Assembly (NCBI GenBank): GCA_024399275.1
Contig: JAKSHS010000002.1
Coordinates: 1-64,000 of the forward strand
Length of the DNA stretch: 64,000 nt
DNA from: an archaeon
GTDB lineage: Archaea; Thermoplasmatota; Thermoplasmata; Methanomassiliicoccales; Methanomethylophilaceae
Reading direction: 5' to 3'
The notes under the pieces were generated by a model. It saw nothing but the letters and a program-made list of their open reading frames with translations. It did not search any database and was not told the DNA's origin. The position numbers and the translations under genes were made by a program. Within the stretch, counting starts at the first letter, position 1. The number at the start of each line of letters is the position of its first letter. Below are positions 1 to 8,179 of this stretch, piece after piece.

Positions 1-32
1 TTATAATCCAGTTTAGATGTGTCGAACATCAT
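1..32 (-). CDS. 5' end of an unidentified gene, cut by the window edge
   Basis: Only about ten codons are visible (MMFDTSKLDY). A perfect AGGAGGT Shine-Dalgarno lies at 48-42, nine bases before the ATG at 32. ATGs at 41 and 29 are in the same frame, but their spacing to that site is zero and twelve bases, so 32 is preferred. The strong ribosome site and the hairpin next to it make a real gene start likely. Too little protein is visible to name a family. Confidence 0.5.
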   Translation of the reverse strand, partial: MMFDTSKLDY

Positions 33-49
33 CTTTCTCATACCTCCTA

Positions 50-66
50 GCGGGTAGCAAACCCGC
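50..66 (-). promoter_or_regulatory. Leader hairpin next to the ribosome binding site
   Basis: A perfect six-base inverted repeat (GCGGGT, five-base loop, ACCCGC) ends one base before the Shine-Dalgarno of the left-edge gene. A TATA-like A+T stretch at about 147-158 on the minus strand would give a leader of roughly 90 bases containing this hairpin. It could tune translation or act as a terminator-like or riboswitch-like element. Only the repeat itself is seen directly. Confidence 0.4.
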
Positions 67-360
67 GCAGGTCGGTGCTTTATTGATTCTAGTCGGTATT
101 AAAGATACAACGCGAAATTGGGCCTATTTTCTTATAATTAATATTTATAGTTTTCATATTTTTAACTGGATACTGGTCAAATAATCACTCTTTAGTTTTT
201 ATGTTGCTGATGGCTATGCTTAGTGCTGTTTGAGCATAACAGTCTTTTGTAAATATCTTTTTCCTGAGAAAACACTTTTAAAAATTTAATTTGAAAGTTG
301 AAATTGAGTTTTCTAACAATGTATAAAATTATTTATTTTTGTATATTGATTAGTTATACA

Positions 361-1785
361 ATGACGTCCTTAGTTTATCTTAAATCTAAGAAAAATGGCG
401 TGATTTATGTTTATGTTAATGAAAAATCGGAAAAAGATGGAAAGTATCATAGGAAGTGTATAGGTCATCTAGACACATTTGGAGGGGAAGTTGTTCCTAA
501 CAGAAAAAGAGAGTTGTCTCCACAACCAAGAGTTAGATCTTACGGAATTAATGCCGTTCTGAGAAAAATTTCAGATGAGATAGGATTAACCGAATCTCTT
601 CGAGTTGTTTTCATAGACACATGGGATTCGCTGTTATCCTTAACGTTTTACTGTTTAACTGAGAGGGCGCCTTTAGCTAAGCTAGGACAATGGATGGAAT
701 ATAATGAAACCCCGCGAGTTATACCTTTAACTAATAGTGATGTTACAAGCATACTCAAGTTAGTATCGTCGAGTTATATCGAGTCATTTTTTAGAGTGTG
801 GAAGAAAAGACTGACTGATGAAAATTTTATTTTGACACTTTTTTCATCGAGCAGGACTACAGAAGTTATAAAATCCGATTTGGATGAGATGTTTCCGGCT
901 AATGTTGAAATATGCTACGGAAAAAATAGTTTACTCCCAATAAGCTATGCGATTCATCGGTCATCGTATGATGCGTTCTCGCTTGGCGAAAAACCAGATT
1001 GGATTAAAAAGAATAATGTTCTGTATTTTATTGATGGGAGTTTGTATAGCTCCATTGGTATAGATTCGCTGTTTCTGGCTGGTGTGAGATATGCTGTATC
1101 TCTTCCGAGCAAGGATCCTCTGTTCAAAGAGATAGTTTCAAAAAATAGAAATGATGAGAATTTTCCGGATAGGGTAATAAAAACAGTGAAGTATCGCATT
1201 CGTGGCAGGGTAGTGTTTATTCATATAATGTATGATCCGAAAGAAGCAGAGGCGAAATTTTATAGATTTTTGGATATTATCAATACGTGCCGTTCAGAAT
1301 TAGACCATAAACGTTACGTTGGGTCTCATGTTCCGGTATACCATAGGTATTTTTCAGTAGATGGCGAAAAGATTACTGAATTGAGCAACGTTGGAGAAGA
1401 AACCAGCTGTTTAGGGTTTAGGATAATATTGTCTAATAGCATGTCCGCTGCTGATAGAGCAATAAAATGGTTTTTGAAGTGTGAGGATGCGAAGAATTTG
1501 TTTAGTGACATTCACAACGATTGTGATACTTTGGAAATGAAATTTTATTTGAAGAGCTATTCCGAATCCAGAATATTCATTCAGTTTCTTGCTCTGATAC
1601 TGTATAATGCGTTAGAGAGAAAGATAGGGGAAAGAGGATTGAAGGAATCTGTCAGTGACGTACTAGCATTGGCTAAGGAATTGGTACGTGTGGACATGCC
1701 TGGTAGAAAAAGACCTATGATGTCAGAAATGAGCGTGCGTCAGAGGAGCGCCATGGAGCTTTTACTCTGCGATGACGTCAAGTAA
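361..1785 (+). CDS. IS4/IS1634-type transposase homologue, probably catalytically degenerate
   Basis: A 475-residue protein with the layout of IS1634-like transposases: an N-terminal 'KNG..YVYV' segment with 'CIGHLD', a central RNase H-like core, and a C-terminal 'FIQFLALIL' helix ending in a charged tail with 'RQRSAMELL'. The ATG at 361 is chosen because upstream in-frame codons have no ribosome site. The usual first catalytic Asp region (FYDxTS-like) reads 'LTLFSSS'. The DRG motif reads 'IDGSLYS'. The Y-x2-R-x3-E-x6-K signature keeps E in 'TLEMKFYLK' but seems to have His and Cys in place of Tyr and Arg. The frame is uninterrupted for the full family length. I found no convincing terminal inverted repeats or target duplication. 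It may be a decayed insertion or a repurposed protein. The family assignment is fairly sure; loss of activity is inferred from motif alignment by eye. Confidence 0.7.
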   Translation: MTSLVYLKSKKNGVIYVYVNEKSEKDGKYHRKCIGHLDTFGGEVVPNRKRELSPQPRVRSYGINAVLRKISDEIGLTESLRVVFIDTWDSLLSLTFYCLTERAPLAKLGQWMEYNETPRVIPLTNSDVTSILKLVSSSYIESFFRVWKKRLTDENFILTLFSSSRTTEVIKSDLDEMFPANVEICYGKNSLLPISYAIHRSSYDAFSLGEKPDWIKKNNVLYFIDGSLYSSIGIDSLFLAGVRYAVSLPSKDPLFKEIVSKNRNDENFPDRVIKTVKYRIRGRVVFIHIMYDPKEAEAKFYRFLDIINTCRSELDHKRYVGSHVPVYHRYFSVDGEKITELSNVGEETSCLGFRIILSNSMSAADRAIKWFLKCEDAKNLFSDIHNDCDTLEMKFYLKSYSESRIFIQFLALILYNALERKIGERGLKESVSDVLALAKELVRVDMPGRKRPMMSEMSVRQRSAMELLLCDDVK

Positions 1786-1882
1786 TTGCTAAGCTACACT
1801 CACACTACGTGGCAACTGCTTGGACGCTTTCCATCTTGTGGGCCGTAGCTGTTGCTTTGGTTGATGGTGCAGAAATATACGG

Positions 1883-1988
1883 TGCCGAGGATGGGGTTCG
1901 AACCCATGACCTTCGGATCTCCCTGGAAGAAGACATCTAGCCATCGACCATATGAGTCCGACGCTCCGCCAAGCTGAGCCACCTCGGC
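1883..1988 (-). tRNA. tRNA-Met (CAT), elongator type, with a 32-base intron
   Basis: Acceptor stem GCCGAGG pairs with CCTCGGC, the D arm is GCTC/GAGC, the anticodon stem TCGGA pairs with TCCGA, and the T arm is ATGGG-TTCGAAC-CCCAT with discriminator A. The loop reads C-T-CAT-A, then an insertion at 1950-1919, then A, which is the canonical archaeal intron site between positions 37 and 38. The spliced tRNA is 74 bases. CAT could also belong to tRNA-Ile2, but the GCCGAGG acceptor resembles archaeal elongator Met. It lies 29 bases downstream of the eS1 gene on the same strand and may be cotranscribed. No CCA is encoded. Confidence 0.93.
1919..1950 (-). other. tRNA-Met intron at position 37/38
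   Basis: The 32 bases between A37 (1951) and A38 (1918) interrupt an otherwise perfect anticodon arm. Removal should need the EndA splicing endonuclease, a homologue of which is encoded at 58763-59812 in this window. The exact cut sites are inferred from the canonical intron position. Confidence 0.85.
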
Positions 1989-2017
1989 ATATGCAATCTA
2001 GGAATGAATTGACCGAC

Positions 2018-2707
2018 TCACTCTTTAGGAGGTGTATTGTCAACTTCTTCCGAAGAGGCATCTATGTTTGGAGGATTTATAAACGCATCCATGATCGATT
2101 CACTACATTCTTCTTTTGCCTCAAGAACTTCGCTCTTGCGTATTTCAATACGCTTGATCGGGATGACTGTGCGGCATGCCTTTGCGACGTTTCTACTCAT
2201 CTCACCCGATATGATTGTTTTCACAATGTTGGACAGTTTGTTGTCTTTTCCGGTCTGGATGAGGTGCTCTGTAATGCAATGTCGCATTGCCTCTTCCTGG
2301 GATGCTTGAATTCTTTTCTCAGCAATAGACATAGTTTTGATACGGATGACATATCCATCCATAGTTGTAATATCGACTACGTGATCAGTTTTTGTCTTTT
2401 TTCTCCTTGTTAATCTTCTGATATAATCGCTTGTGAATTCATGCCCTATGAAGACTGTTTTGGCATCATATCCCTCAACTTGACTTATCTTGAAATTCAT
2501 TTTGATATGTTGTTTTGAGTAATCGCCGGTGAGCTCATTAACGGTAACATCTACCGTCCTTCCACAAAGCATTTCTACACTGGCCGAAGGAGTTTCCCCA
2601 ACTTCAATCTCATTGAACATTCGGGGCGCGTGTACTTTGTACCATTCCTTTGACTTCCATTTGTCTTTGACTTTATGAGCTATGGATTTTGCCCTGTTGC
2701 CTGCCAT
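2018..2707 (-). CDS. rps3ae: Ribosomal protein eS1 (S3Ae)
   Basis: A 229-residue protein with the typical start (basic 'AGNRAKSIAHKVKDKWKSK', then 'VHAPRMFNEIEVGETP') and the core 'GRTVDVTVNELTGD' and 'FIGHEFTSDYIRRLTRRKK' seen in archaeal S3Ae. It is part of the small ribosomal subunit, near the mRNA exit channel. A GGGGGA ribosome site precedes the ATG, and a TATA box (minus strand, 2760-2749) lies about 47 bases upstream of the start. The tail after about residue 205 is acidic and low-complexity, as is common in this family. tRNA-Met follows 29 bases downstream. Confidence 0.95.
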   Translation of the reverse strand: MAGNRAKSIAHKVKDKWKSKEWYKVHAPRMFNEIEVGETPSASVEMLCGRTVDVTVNELTGDYSKQHIKMNFKISQVEGYDAKTVFIGHEFTSDYIRRLTRRKKTKTDHVVDITTMDGYVIRIKTMSIAEKRIQASQEEAMRHCITEHLIQTGKDNKLSNIVKTIISGEMSRNVAKACRTVIPIKRIEIRKSEVLEAKEECSESIMDAFINPPNIDASSEEVDNTPPKE

Positions 2708-2748
2708 TAAAGTCCCCCATAGAACGTAAGCGTGTTGGCCATATAGTA

Positions 2749-2760
2749 GTTATATAAAAT
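2749..2760 (-). promoter_or_regulatory. TATA box of the eS1 gene
   Basis: ATTTTATATAAC on the minus strand, with its centre about 47 bases upstream of the ATG, predicts a start site near 2728 and a leader of about 20 bases carrying the GGGGGA ribosome site. Based on the usual archaeal TATA to start-site distance of about 26 bases. Confidence 0.5.
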
Positions 2761-2933
2761 GATTTGCTAAAAAATAGATGAGATTTAAATAATAGTGGTA
2801 CAAACATTCGAATCATAAGATGTTTTATGTATGGACAATAGAGATGTCGACTTGCAACATTGTTATTGCGGACACTAGAATCTTATCTTCATCTGGGTGA
2901 TGCAAAACTATTCCTAACAAGTTAGTTCACTCG

Positions 2934-2965
2934 ATAAAAAGAAAAATTTAGGGGATTAAACCCCT
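2934..2965 (-). terminator. Hairpin plus T-run terminator after hdrB
   Basis: On the minus strand AGGGG, a six-base loop and CCCCT (2965-2950) are followed at once by a T-rich run with two blocks of five T (2949-2934). It begins two bases after the hdrB stop codon. This has the form of a bacterial intrinsic terminator; archaeal RNA polymerase stops mainly at the T-run. Confidence 0.7.
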
Positions 2966-2967
2966 GC

Positions 2968-3813
2968 TTAAAGTACAACTGGAGATATGTGTGACGAAAG
3001 CCCCAATTCTTCTGCGGTCATACCCATGGCGATGCCAAGAAGCTGGGAGAGATGAAGAACTGGAAATTCATATCCAATTTCTTTCTGTCCGACATCGAAT
3101 TGGAGGTGGCAGAATGGACATACGTCTATTATGTATTTTGCACCTGACTCCTTTATGTTTTCTAAGTTGGCCTGGGTGAGCTTCATCGCGTTTGCAGGGA
3201 ATCCTGCTCTGAGACCTCCTCCAGCACCGCAGCAAAGAATTTTCTGCTTTCGGGGCATGCTCTTTGCGCCAGTTGCTTCAATGAGATCGTCAAGAATATG
3301 TGGATTCTCAGGATCGTCGAGTTGCTTGATTTTGCTTGGTTTTAAGAAGTGACATCCGTAGAAAGCAGCGGTTTTGTATTCAAGAGTTTTTGTAATTTTT
3401 GATTTGATTGATTCGATACCTACGTCTTTGTAGAGAACCTCTGCGAAATGTCTAACCTTGGTCGTACCTTTGTACTCAAGCCCAATTTTTGAAAGAATTT
3501 TATTTGTTTCGGCAAGAAGATCTTTGTTCTCTGAAAGTTCATGAGCTGCATCGAAAAGAGATCCATAGCACCCATTGCATATGGTGAGAATATCAAGACC
3601 CTCTTTTTCTGCAAGAGCAAGATTTCTTGCTGCTGCTGCAATCCAAGTTTTTTTACTGAATGCCCTAATGACCCCAGGTGCAGGACAACAGCTCGCATCT
3701 TTAAGGTCGACAAGCTCTATTCCGAGTTTTTCGGCAACAACTCTTGTGGACTTCTCTATGCCAGGGTATCTAAGGGGCGCTATACATCCAAGGAAAAATG
3801 CATACTTCGTCAT
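2968..3813 (-). CDS. hdrB: CoB-CoM heterodisulfide reductase subunit B
   Basis: A 281-residue protein with two complete CCG cysteine domains. The first has 'FFLGC', 'SCCPAPG' and 'CNGCYG'; the second has 'YGCHF', 'LCCGAGGG' and 'CPFCH'. These ligate the noncubane [4Fe-4S] clusters that reduce the CoM-S-S-CoB heterodisulfide made in the last step of methanogenesis. HdrB works with HdrC and the flavoprotein HdrA in the cytoplasm, usually with MvhADG hydrogenase. It starts seven bases after the end of hdrC and is followed by a terminator, so hdrC-hdrB form a closed two-gene operon. hdrA and mvh are not in the window. All expected cysteines are present, so the enzyme should be functional. Confidence 0.96.
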   Translation of the reverse strand: MTKYAFFLGCIAPLRYPGIEKSTRVVAEKLGIELVDLKDASCCPAPGVIRAFSKKTWIAAAARNLALAEKEGLDILTICNGCYGSLFDAAHELSENKDLLAETNKILSKIGLEYKGTTKVRHFAEVLYKDVGIESIKSKITKTLEYKTAAFYGCHFLKPSKIKQLDDPENPHILDDLIEATGAKSMPRKQKILCCGAGGGLRAGFPANAMKLTQANLENIKESGAKYIIDVCPFCHLQFDVGQKEIGYEFPVLHLSQLLGIAMGMTAEELGLSSHISPVVL

Positions 3814-3820
3814 TTGTAAA

Positions 3821-4315
3821 TCACCCGATTAATTTGTCGAATTCAGTCGCCTGAAGAATCGTATCGAAATCTTCTTTGGCTTTTTTGTTTAAAAGGACTG
3901 TTGGTGGAATTTCTGGAAGACCAAGGCTTACCCTTTGGGCCTTAACTTTATCGTTTATAGATACTGTGTGCCCGAACTTAAGCAGATTGTTACCTGTCTT
4001 TTTATGTGCATCAAACATCTTTCCGTTTGCTACAGCGATATTTCTTAATGCGACGACAATATCGACAATTGGAACGCTACGAGGGCATCTCTCCGCACAT
4101 GTATAGCAAGTTGTGCATTGCCAAAGATCTTCGCTTCCAATAATTTCATCTTTAAGACCTAATTGCGCCATTCGCATTAGTTTTCTGGTTCTATAGGCTG
4201 TATTTCTTCCAGATGGGCATGAAGCTGTACATGTACCACATTGGAAACACTTCATCACATCCTCCCCGCCTACTGAAGCGAGTTCACTCACAAAATCTGG
4301 ATCGGGTAATACCAT
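3821..4315 (-). CDS. hdrC: CoB-CoM heterodisulfide reductase subunit C
   Basis: A 164-residue iron-sulfur protein with two cubane-cluster motifs, 'CFQCGTCTASCP' and 'CTTCYTCAERCP', which carry electrons between HdrA and HdrB. The ATG at 4315 is chosen over an in-frame ATG at 4333 because a GGTGAT ribosome site sits five bases before it and would otherwise lie inside the coding region. The C-terminal half is helical and includes 'KTGNNLLKFGHTVS', as in other HdrC proteins. It is the first gene of the hdrCB operon. A regulator gene lies upstream on the same strand, with 65 bases between its stop and the hdrC start. Confidence 0.96.
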   Translation of the reverse strand: MVLPDPDFVSELASVGGEDVMKCFQCGTCTASCPSGRNTAYRTRKLMRMAQLGLKDEIIGSEDLWQCTTCYTCAERCPRSVPIVDIVVALRNIAVANGKMFDAHKKTGNNLLKFGHTVSINDKVKAQRVSLGLPEIPPTVLLNKKAKEDFDTILQATEFDKLIG

Positions 4316-4380
4316 GATATCACCGCTTCGCATGACGCTGTGTTAACTATTTAATAACAGATCATTAGATATGAGCAGTA

Positions 4381-5187
4381 TTATCTTAAATGGTAATACT
4401 CTGACTGGAGCGCCTTTAGTAGAAGTGGTGTCTCTTTTTTTTCTTCACAGTATACGGCGGTAATAGAATGCCTGAGAAGTTTTTTATTCGTGGAATTATC
4501 GAATTTTAGGCCTTTTTTGGAAAGTAGAATTTCATCAACGAAGAAGCTTTTTTTGGAGTTAATTAAATCTGATATGTCGCAGGTTTCACCATCTATCTTA
4601 TACTTTTTTCCAATCAGATCTAGGTGTGCGTAGGCAATTCTTTGCGCCCCGTACTTGTATCTCATATATGAAGATCCACGATTTACATGGATCATGTCCA
4701 TATAGCCAATTTCAGACCAGTTATAATTGTCTACCATCTCAAGGTTCCGGGGATCGTCCAAAATTATCATATCAGAATACCCACGTTTCAAGGAGTTTAT
4801 ATTTGTATAATCATCAGACACGATAGCATTTGCATTTAGCCTGTGTTTGGAGATAACATGCATGATTAAATTTTCTGTTACAGGGGAACATGATATTGTG
4901 AATACTCTGTCATCTTTACAACGCTCCTTAATCATTTCATAAATTTTCAGTAGTTTCTTGCCTGCACTAGTGAGCTTGGTACCTGTGGCTGTGGATGATA
5001 CTAACTGAGATTCGGTAATTTTTTCCATTAATGATATGTACTTATGCACAACAGGAACGGACAATCTAAGCTTTTTTGCTGCTGTGTTTTTGCTCCCGTA
5101 TTTCTCTATTGCCGATAACACGTCAAGACGTCTAGAAGTGAGATTTTTTCCATTAACGATTATAAAAGCTCCTACTTCTATCTCCAT
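4381..5187 (-). CDS. ModE/LysR-like transcriptional regulator with a binding-protein-like sensor domain
   Basis: A 268-residue protein. Residues about 15-75 form a winged helix-turn-helix of the ModE N-terminal/LysR type ('RRLDVLSAIEKYGSKNTAAKKL', 'VHKYISLMEK', 'LTSAGKKLL', split here as seen). The remaining roughly 180 residues resemble a substrate-binding-protein-like ligand domain. The ligand is unknown; molybdate or an anion is possible because of the ModE-like helix-turn-helix. It is read in the same direction as hdrCB, and its stop is 65 bases before the hdrC start, so it may control that operon or be cotranscribed. Family placement is good at domain level only. Confidence 0.7.
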   Translation of the reverse strand: MEIEVGAFIIVNGKNLTSRRLDVLSAIEKYGSKNTAAKKLRLSVPVVHKYISLMEKITESQLVSSTATGTKLTSAGKKLLKIYEMIKERCKDDRVFTISCSPVTENLIMHVISKHRLNANAIVSDDYTNINSLKRGYSDMIILDDPRNLEMVDNYNWSEIGYMDMIHVNRGSSYMRYKYGAQRIAYAHLDLIGKKYKIDGETCDISDLINSKKSFFVDEILLSKKGLKFDNSTNKKLLRHSITAVYCEEKKETPLLLKALQSEYYHLR

Positions 5188-5626
5188 GTGGGGCGGAGGA
5201 AATTATGAATATTAGAACAATTGCGGAGAGACATCTCTCAGAATGTTGTATTAATGGTTAAATTTTGGAGAGTTTAATGATTTAGTAATTTCTCTATAAT
5301 TCGCGCATTTGCCCATTAACGTATTTTTAACAGTTGTTATCACTTTTGGTTTGTTTCTTTTAGTTTGTGTTTAGAGAGAGTGAATTTCACACATGCATAC
5401 TTTGTGGTTTCGGTGTTGGGAGATTGCAGGAATTTGCATTATTCAAAAGGAAGAAGGGTTACTTGCGAAGCATCCTGATGTTGCATTAAGTGCAGATTAA
5501 TGGATGTGGCTAGGAATCATAGGTCAATTGCTTCGAAGTTCTTTGCTGCTTAAATAGAAATATTTAAAAAGTGTTTTATAAGATTGTTTTGGCTGTTTGT
5601 ACAGTACTGACACAGGAAAATCACTT
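5188..5626. other. Divergent intergenic region, regulator and hydrogenase protease
   Basis: About 440 A+T-rich bases between two divergent genes. A TATA-like stretch at 5574-5583 suits the hydrogenase protease start at 5627. A GGCGGAGGA purine block lies just upstream of the regulator ATG on the plus strand only, so it is not its ribosome site. No gene, tRNA or clear operator palindrome was found. Confidence 0.5.
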
Positions 5627-6133
5627 ATGAGCGGACGGTCTGATACGATTTTGGTTATAGGATTGGGTAGTCCCATCATGTCGGATGATGCGATTGGTTT
5701 GATTGTATCGGAAGAAATTGAAAGTATGCAACTTAAAGGAGTGGAAACTTGCCAGGAAAGCGTTGGAGGCCTAGATATTATTCCGGTGTTGTGTGGACAT
5801 AAGTATGCGATAATTGTTGATGCTGTAAGAACTGGTCGATATGAACCCGGAACAGTCATAATTTTCGATTTCAAAGATTTTGAGTCGACTATTGTGTCAT
5901 CGTCTGCACATGATGTTAATCTTGCTACTGCAATAAAAATAGGGAGATCTCTCGAGCCTGGGGGAATGCCCCTGTCGATAAAATTTGTGGCGATTGAGGT
6001 TGAAGACATTCAGACTGTGTCTGAGAGTCTCACCCCAAAGGTAGCAGCATCTGTAAAGGATGCAACTAATGCCGTTATACGTATCATCAATGAATTCGAT
6101 GAAGAGTTTAAAAATCAAGTTGAGATGTGTTGA
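5627..6133 (+). CDS. Hydrogenase maturation protease (HycI/HybD family)
   Basis: A 168-residue endopeptidase homologue that trims the C-terminus of the nickel-hydrogenase large subunit after Ni-Fe insertion. It shows the diagnostic start 'ILVIGLGSPIMSDDAIG' (family GxGNxLxxDDxxG), then 'GGLDIIPVL', 'IIVDAV', 'GTVIIF' and 'SAHDVNLATAI' with the His that ligates nickel. The Asn of the GxGN motif is Ser here. The ATG at 5627 is preferred over a TTG at 5597 because family proteins begin only a few residues before the first strand. It fits the HypA and HypD genes at 13.0-14.5 kb. Its 3' end overlaps the convergent M16 peptidase gene by 26 bases. Confidence 0.88.
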   Translation: MSGRSDTILVIGLGSPIMSDDAIGLIVSEEIESMQLKGVETCQESVGGLDIIPVLCGHKYAIIVDAVRTGRYEPGTVIIFDFKDFESTIVSSSAHDVNLATAIKIGRSLEPGGMPLSIKFVAIEVEDIQTVSESLTPKVAASVKDATNAVIRIINEFDEEFKNQVEMC

Positions 6134-7373
6134 ATGTTTCCATATCCTTCACATCATTTCCTAACATGACAATATTTAGGCCTTCCGGGATTATTACTTT
6201 TTCGGCTACGTGCATAATGTCCTCATCTACAACCGAGTCTAGTGACTCTAGGCGCTTATCTAGCGATTCGGGTTTTGACGTTAATATTGAGCTTTTGGCA
6301 AGGTAACAGAGTCTGTTACTAGTGGATTCCATATCTCTAGTTAATATACCTTTTACAAAATTTTTAGCTCTTTGAAGTTCGCCTTTTGATAGCCCATTTT
6401 CTTTTAGAGACTTGTAGGTTTCTGCAGTTGTTTTGATAGCTTCAAGAACATTTTTTCTTGTGGATGACATGCACGTAGCTAGTGTTCCTGCGTCAGTGAA
6501 TTGATTGATGGTGCTATATACAGAGTAAACTAGCGTTTTTTCTTCTCTTACACTTTGAAATAAACGTGATGATGAGCCTGATCCGAGAATAGCGCTAAGG
6601 AGTTGAAGGGCAGGCTTATTTTTATTTTTAGCGTCAAAAGTTCTGAATCCCATTGCTATGTAGGAGTGGTCTTCTTCTCTCTTACGATGCATATAAGATG
6701 CTGTAGTAGTAACTGGTTTTTTTCGATTGTTTTCAAGTCCTCCAGACATGCTACCAAAATTTTTCTCTGCCCAATTGACTACATCATTGTTGTTTATAGC
6801 CCCACACGCAACAACTGTGAGGTTTGGAATTTTATACTTGCTCTCATAGTATTCTCTGACGTTCTTATAATCTAGTTTAGCAACAGTGTCTTTAGTCCCA
6901 GCTGTCTCATTTGCAAGTTCATGCCCTTTCCATATGGACGTATCGAATAATTCGTGAATGTATACGTCAGGTTCCTGTTCATACATGCTAATCTCCTGAA
7001 TTACAATTTTTTTCTCTGACTCTACATGGTCCTTTGTGAGGAGAGGATTAGTTATGACATCTGCAATAAGGTCCTGAACGATCTTTGTCGTACTTTCAAG
7101 TGTAACTGCATAAAAAGCGGTAAATTCTTTGGTGGTGAAGGCGTTTATTTCCCCGCCGGCTCCCTCCGCTTCTTTTGATATTTGAAAGGATGTTCTGGTT
7201 TTCGTACCTCTGAATACTGTATGTTCTAATAAATGCGAGATGCCGAAAATGTTTGATGATTCGTCTCTAGATCCTGTGTTTACTACAACCATGTATCCTG
7301 AATTTTGTGCCTCGGGAACATTCTCAGTAATAACAGGTATTCCACCTGAAGTTTGCTTAATTTCGATAGTCAT
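6108..7373 (-). CDS. M16-family zinc metallopeptidase
   Basis: A 421-residue single-chain M16 peptidase (processing-peptidase/PqqL type). The inverted zinc motif HxxEH is 'HLLEH', and the third ligand Glu lies in 'KKIVIQEISMYEQ', about 75 residues later. The C-terminal half carries the non-catalytic M16 repeat with 'SSRLFQSVREEKTLVYSVYS', the conserved R/Y substrate-binding region. The ATG at 7373 is preferred over a GTG at 7385 because a GTGATG ribosome site lies at a suitable distance. The natural substrate is unknown. It has no signal peptide, so it is probably cytoplasmic. Confidence 0.9.
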   Translation of the reverse strand: MTIEIKQTSGGIPVITENVPEAQNSGYMVVVNTGSRDESSNIFGISHLLEHTVFRGTKTRTSFQISKEAEGAGGEINAFTTKEFTAFYAVTLESTTKIVQDLIADVITNPLLTKDHVESEKKIVIQEISMYEQEPDVYIHELFDTSIWKGHELANETAGTKDTVAKLDYKNVREYYESKYKIPNLTVVACGAINNNDVVNWAEKNFGSMSGGLENNRKKPVTTTASYMHRKREEDHSYIAMGFRTFDAKNKNKPALQLLSAILGSGSSSRLFQSVREEKTLVYSVYSTINQFTDAGTLATCMSSTRKNVLEAIKTTAETYKSLKENGLSKGELQRAKNFVKGILTRDMESTSNRLCYLAKSSILTSKPESLDKRLESLDSVVDEDIMHVAEKVIIPEGLNIVMLGNDVKDMETFNTSQLDF

Positions 7374-7699
7374 GCGTTGTTTCACATCACTTCATATCAT
7401 AAGTCTTTGCATGTGTGCAGGCTAGGCGGGCTGGTACATGCACATATGTAAAATGGAATTTTTAGTGACTGTTAAATGAGGATTAAGCCAAAGCTCTTCA
7501 TCAAAAGATTTTGTCGAGTTGGAGTTAATTATCATGTATACTGACTCTTGACTTATTGCAGTCTTGACTTTGAAGAATGGGATTCCAACTTTAAAATTAA
7601 AATTTAATAGACTTATGAGCTAAAATCGGATTGGAGGAAACGTTATTTTTGCAGAAGGGAGTTGGTAATCGCCTTATATTAGAATAATGTCGCAGGGTT
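7374..7699. other. Intergenic region before the arginine decarboxylase gene
   Basis: About 325 bases between divergent genes. It contains TATA-like A+T stretches near 7590-7615 but no open frame of note, tRNA or clear repeat. Confidence 0.4.
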
Positions 7700-8179
7700 A
7701 TGAATTTAGTGCCCACAAGGTTTTTTGTTTCTTCTGGCTCGGCGGTCAGCAATGTCTCTGATCTGAACGCTTTTGACAAAGCACTTATCAACACTGGAAT
7801 TGGTGAGCAAAATCTTGTTTTAGTTTCGTCAATTATTCCAGAAAACGCAAAACAAATTGATCGGGCAAAACTGCCAATGGGTGCAATTACATATTGCGTC
7901 CTTTCACAAATGAGGGGTTTCGAAGGAGAGACAATCTCGGCAGGCATTGCTTATGCGTATAGAGGGGACAACCAAGGAGGATATGTTGCGGAGAGTCACC
8001 TCCATGGATCGGGAAAGTCTTTAAAGATTGAACTTCAACGAAAAATAGAGGAAATTGCCAAAACTAGACGCGTTGAAATTGCAGATATTAATTTTGTTAT
8101 TGAGGAACTTGAGGTTCCTGCAAATCATTATGGATGCTGCATTGCATCGCTTGTGTTTACAGATTATGATGAATCATAA
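7700..8179 (+). CDS. pdaD: Pyruvoyl-dependent arginine decarboxylase
   Basis: A 159-residue proenzyme of the PvlArgDC family, which converts arginine to agmatine for polyamine synthesis and, in archaea, for agmatidine in tRNA-Ile2. The self-cleavage site is the Ser-Ser pair in 'LVLVSSIIP', where the second Ser becomes the pyruvoyl group. Other family segments are 'PTRFFVSSG', 'LPMGAITYCVLSQM' and 'GYVAESHLHG'. Length and motif spacing match the Methanocaldococcus enzyme. The ATG at 7700 follows AGGG. It stands alone. Confidence 0.94.
   Translation: MNLVPTRFFVSSGSAVSNVSDLNAFDKALINTGIGEQNLVLVSSIIPENAKQIDRAKLPMGAITYCVLSQMRGFEGETISAGIAYAYRGDNQGGYVAESHLHGSGKSLKIELQRKIEEIAKTRRVEIADINFVIEELEVPANHYGCCIASLVFTDYDES

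Noticed and set aside
1789-2061. Reading frames across the tRNA-Met region
   Set aside because: They overlap the tRNA and the eS1 gene in other frames and resemble no protein; they are chance frames.
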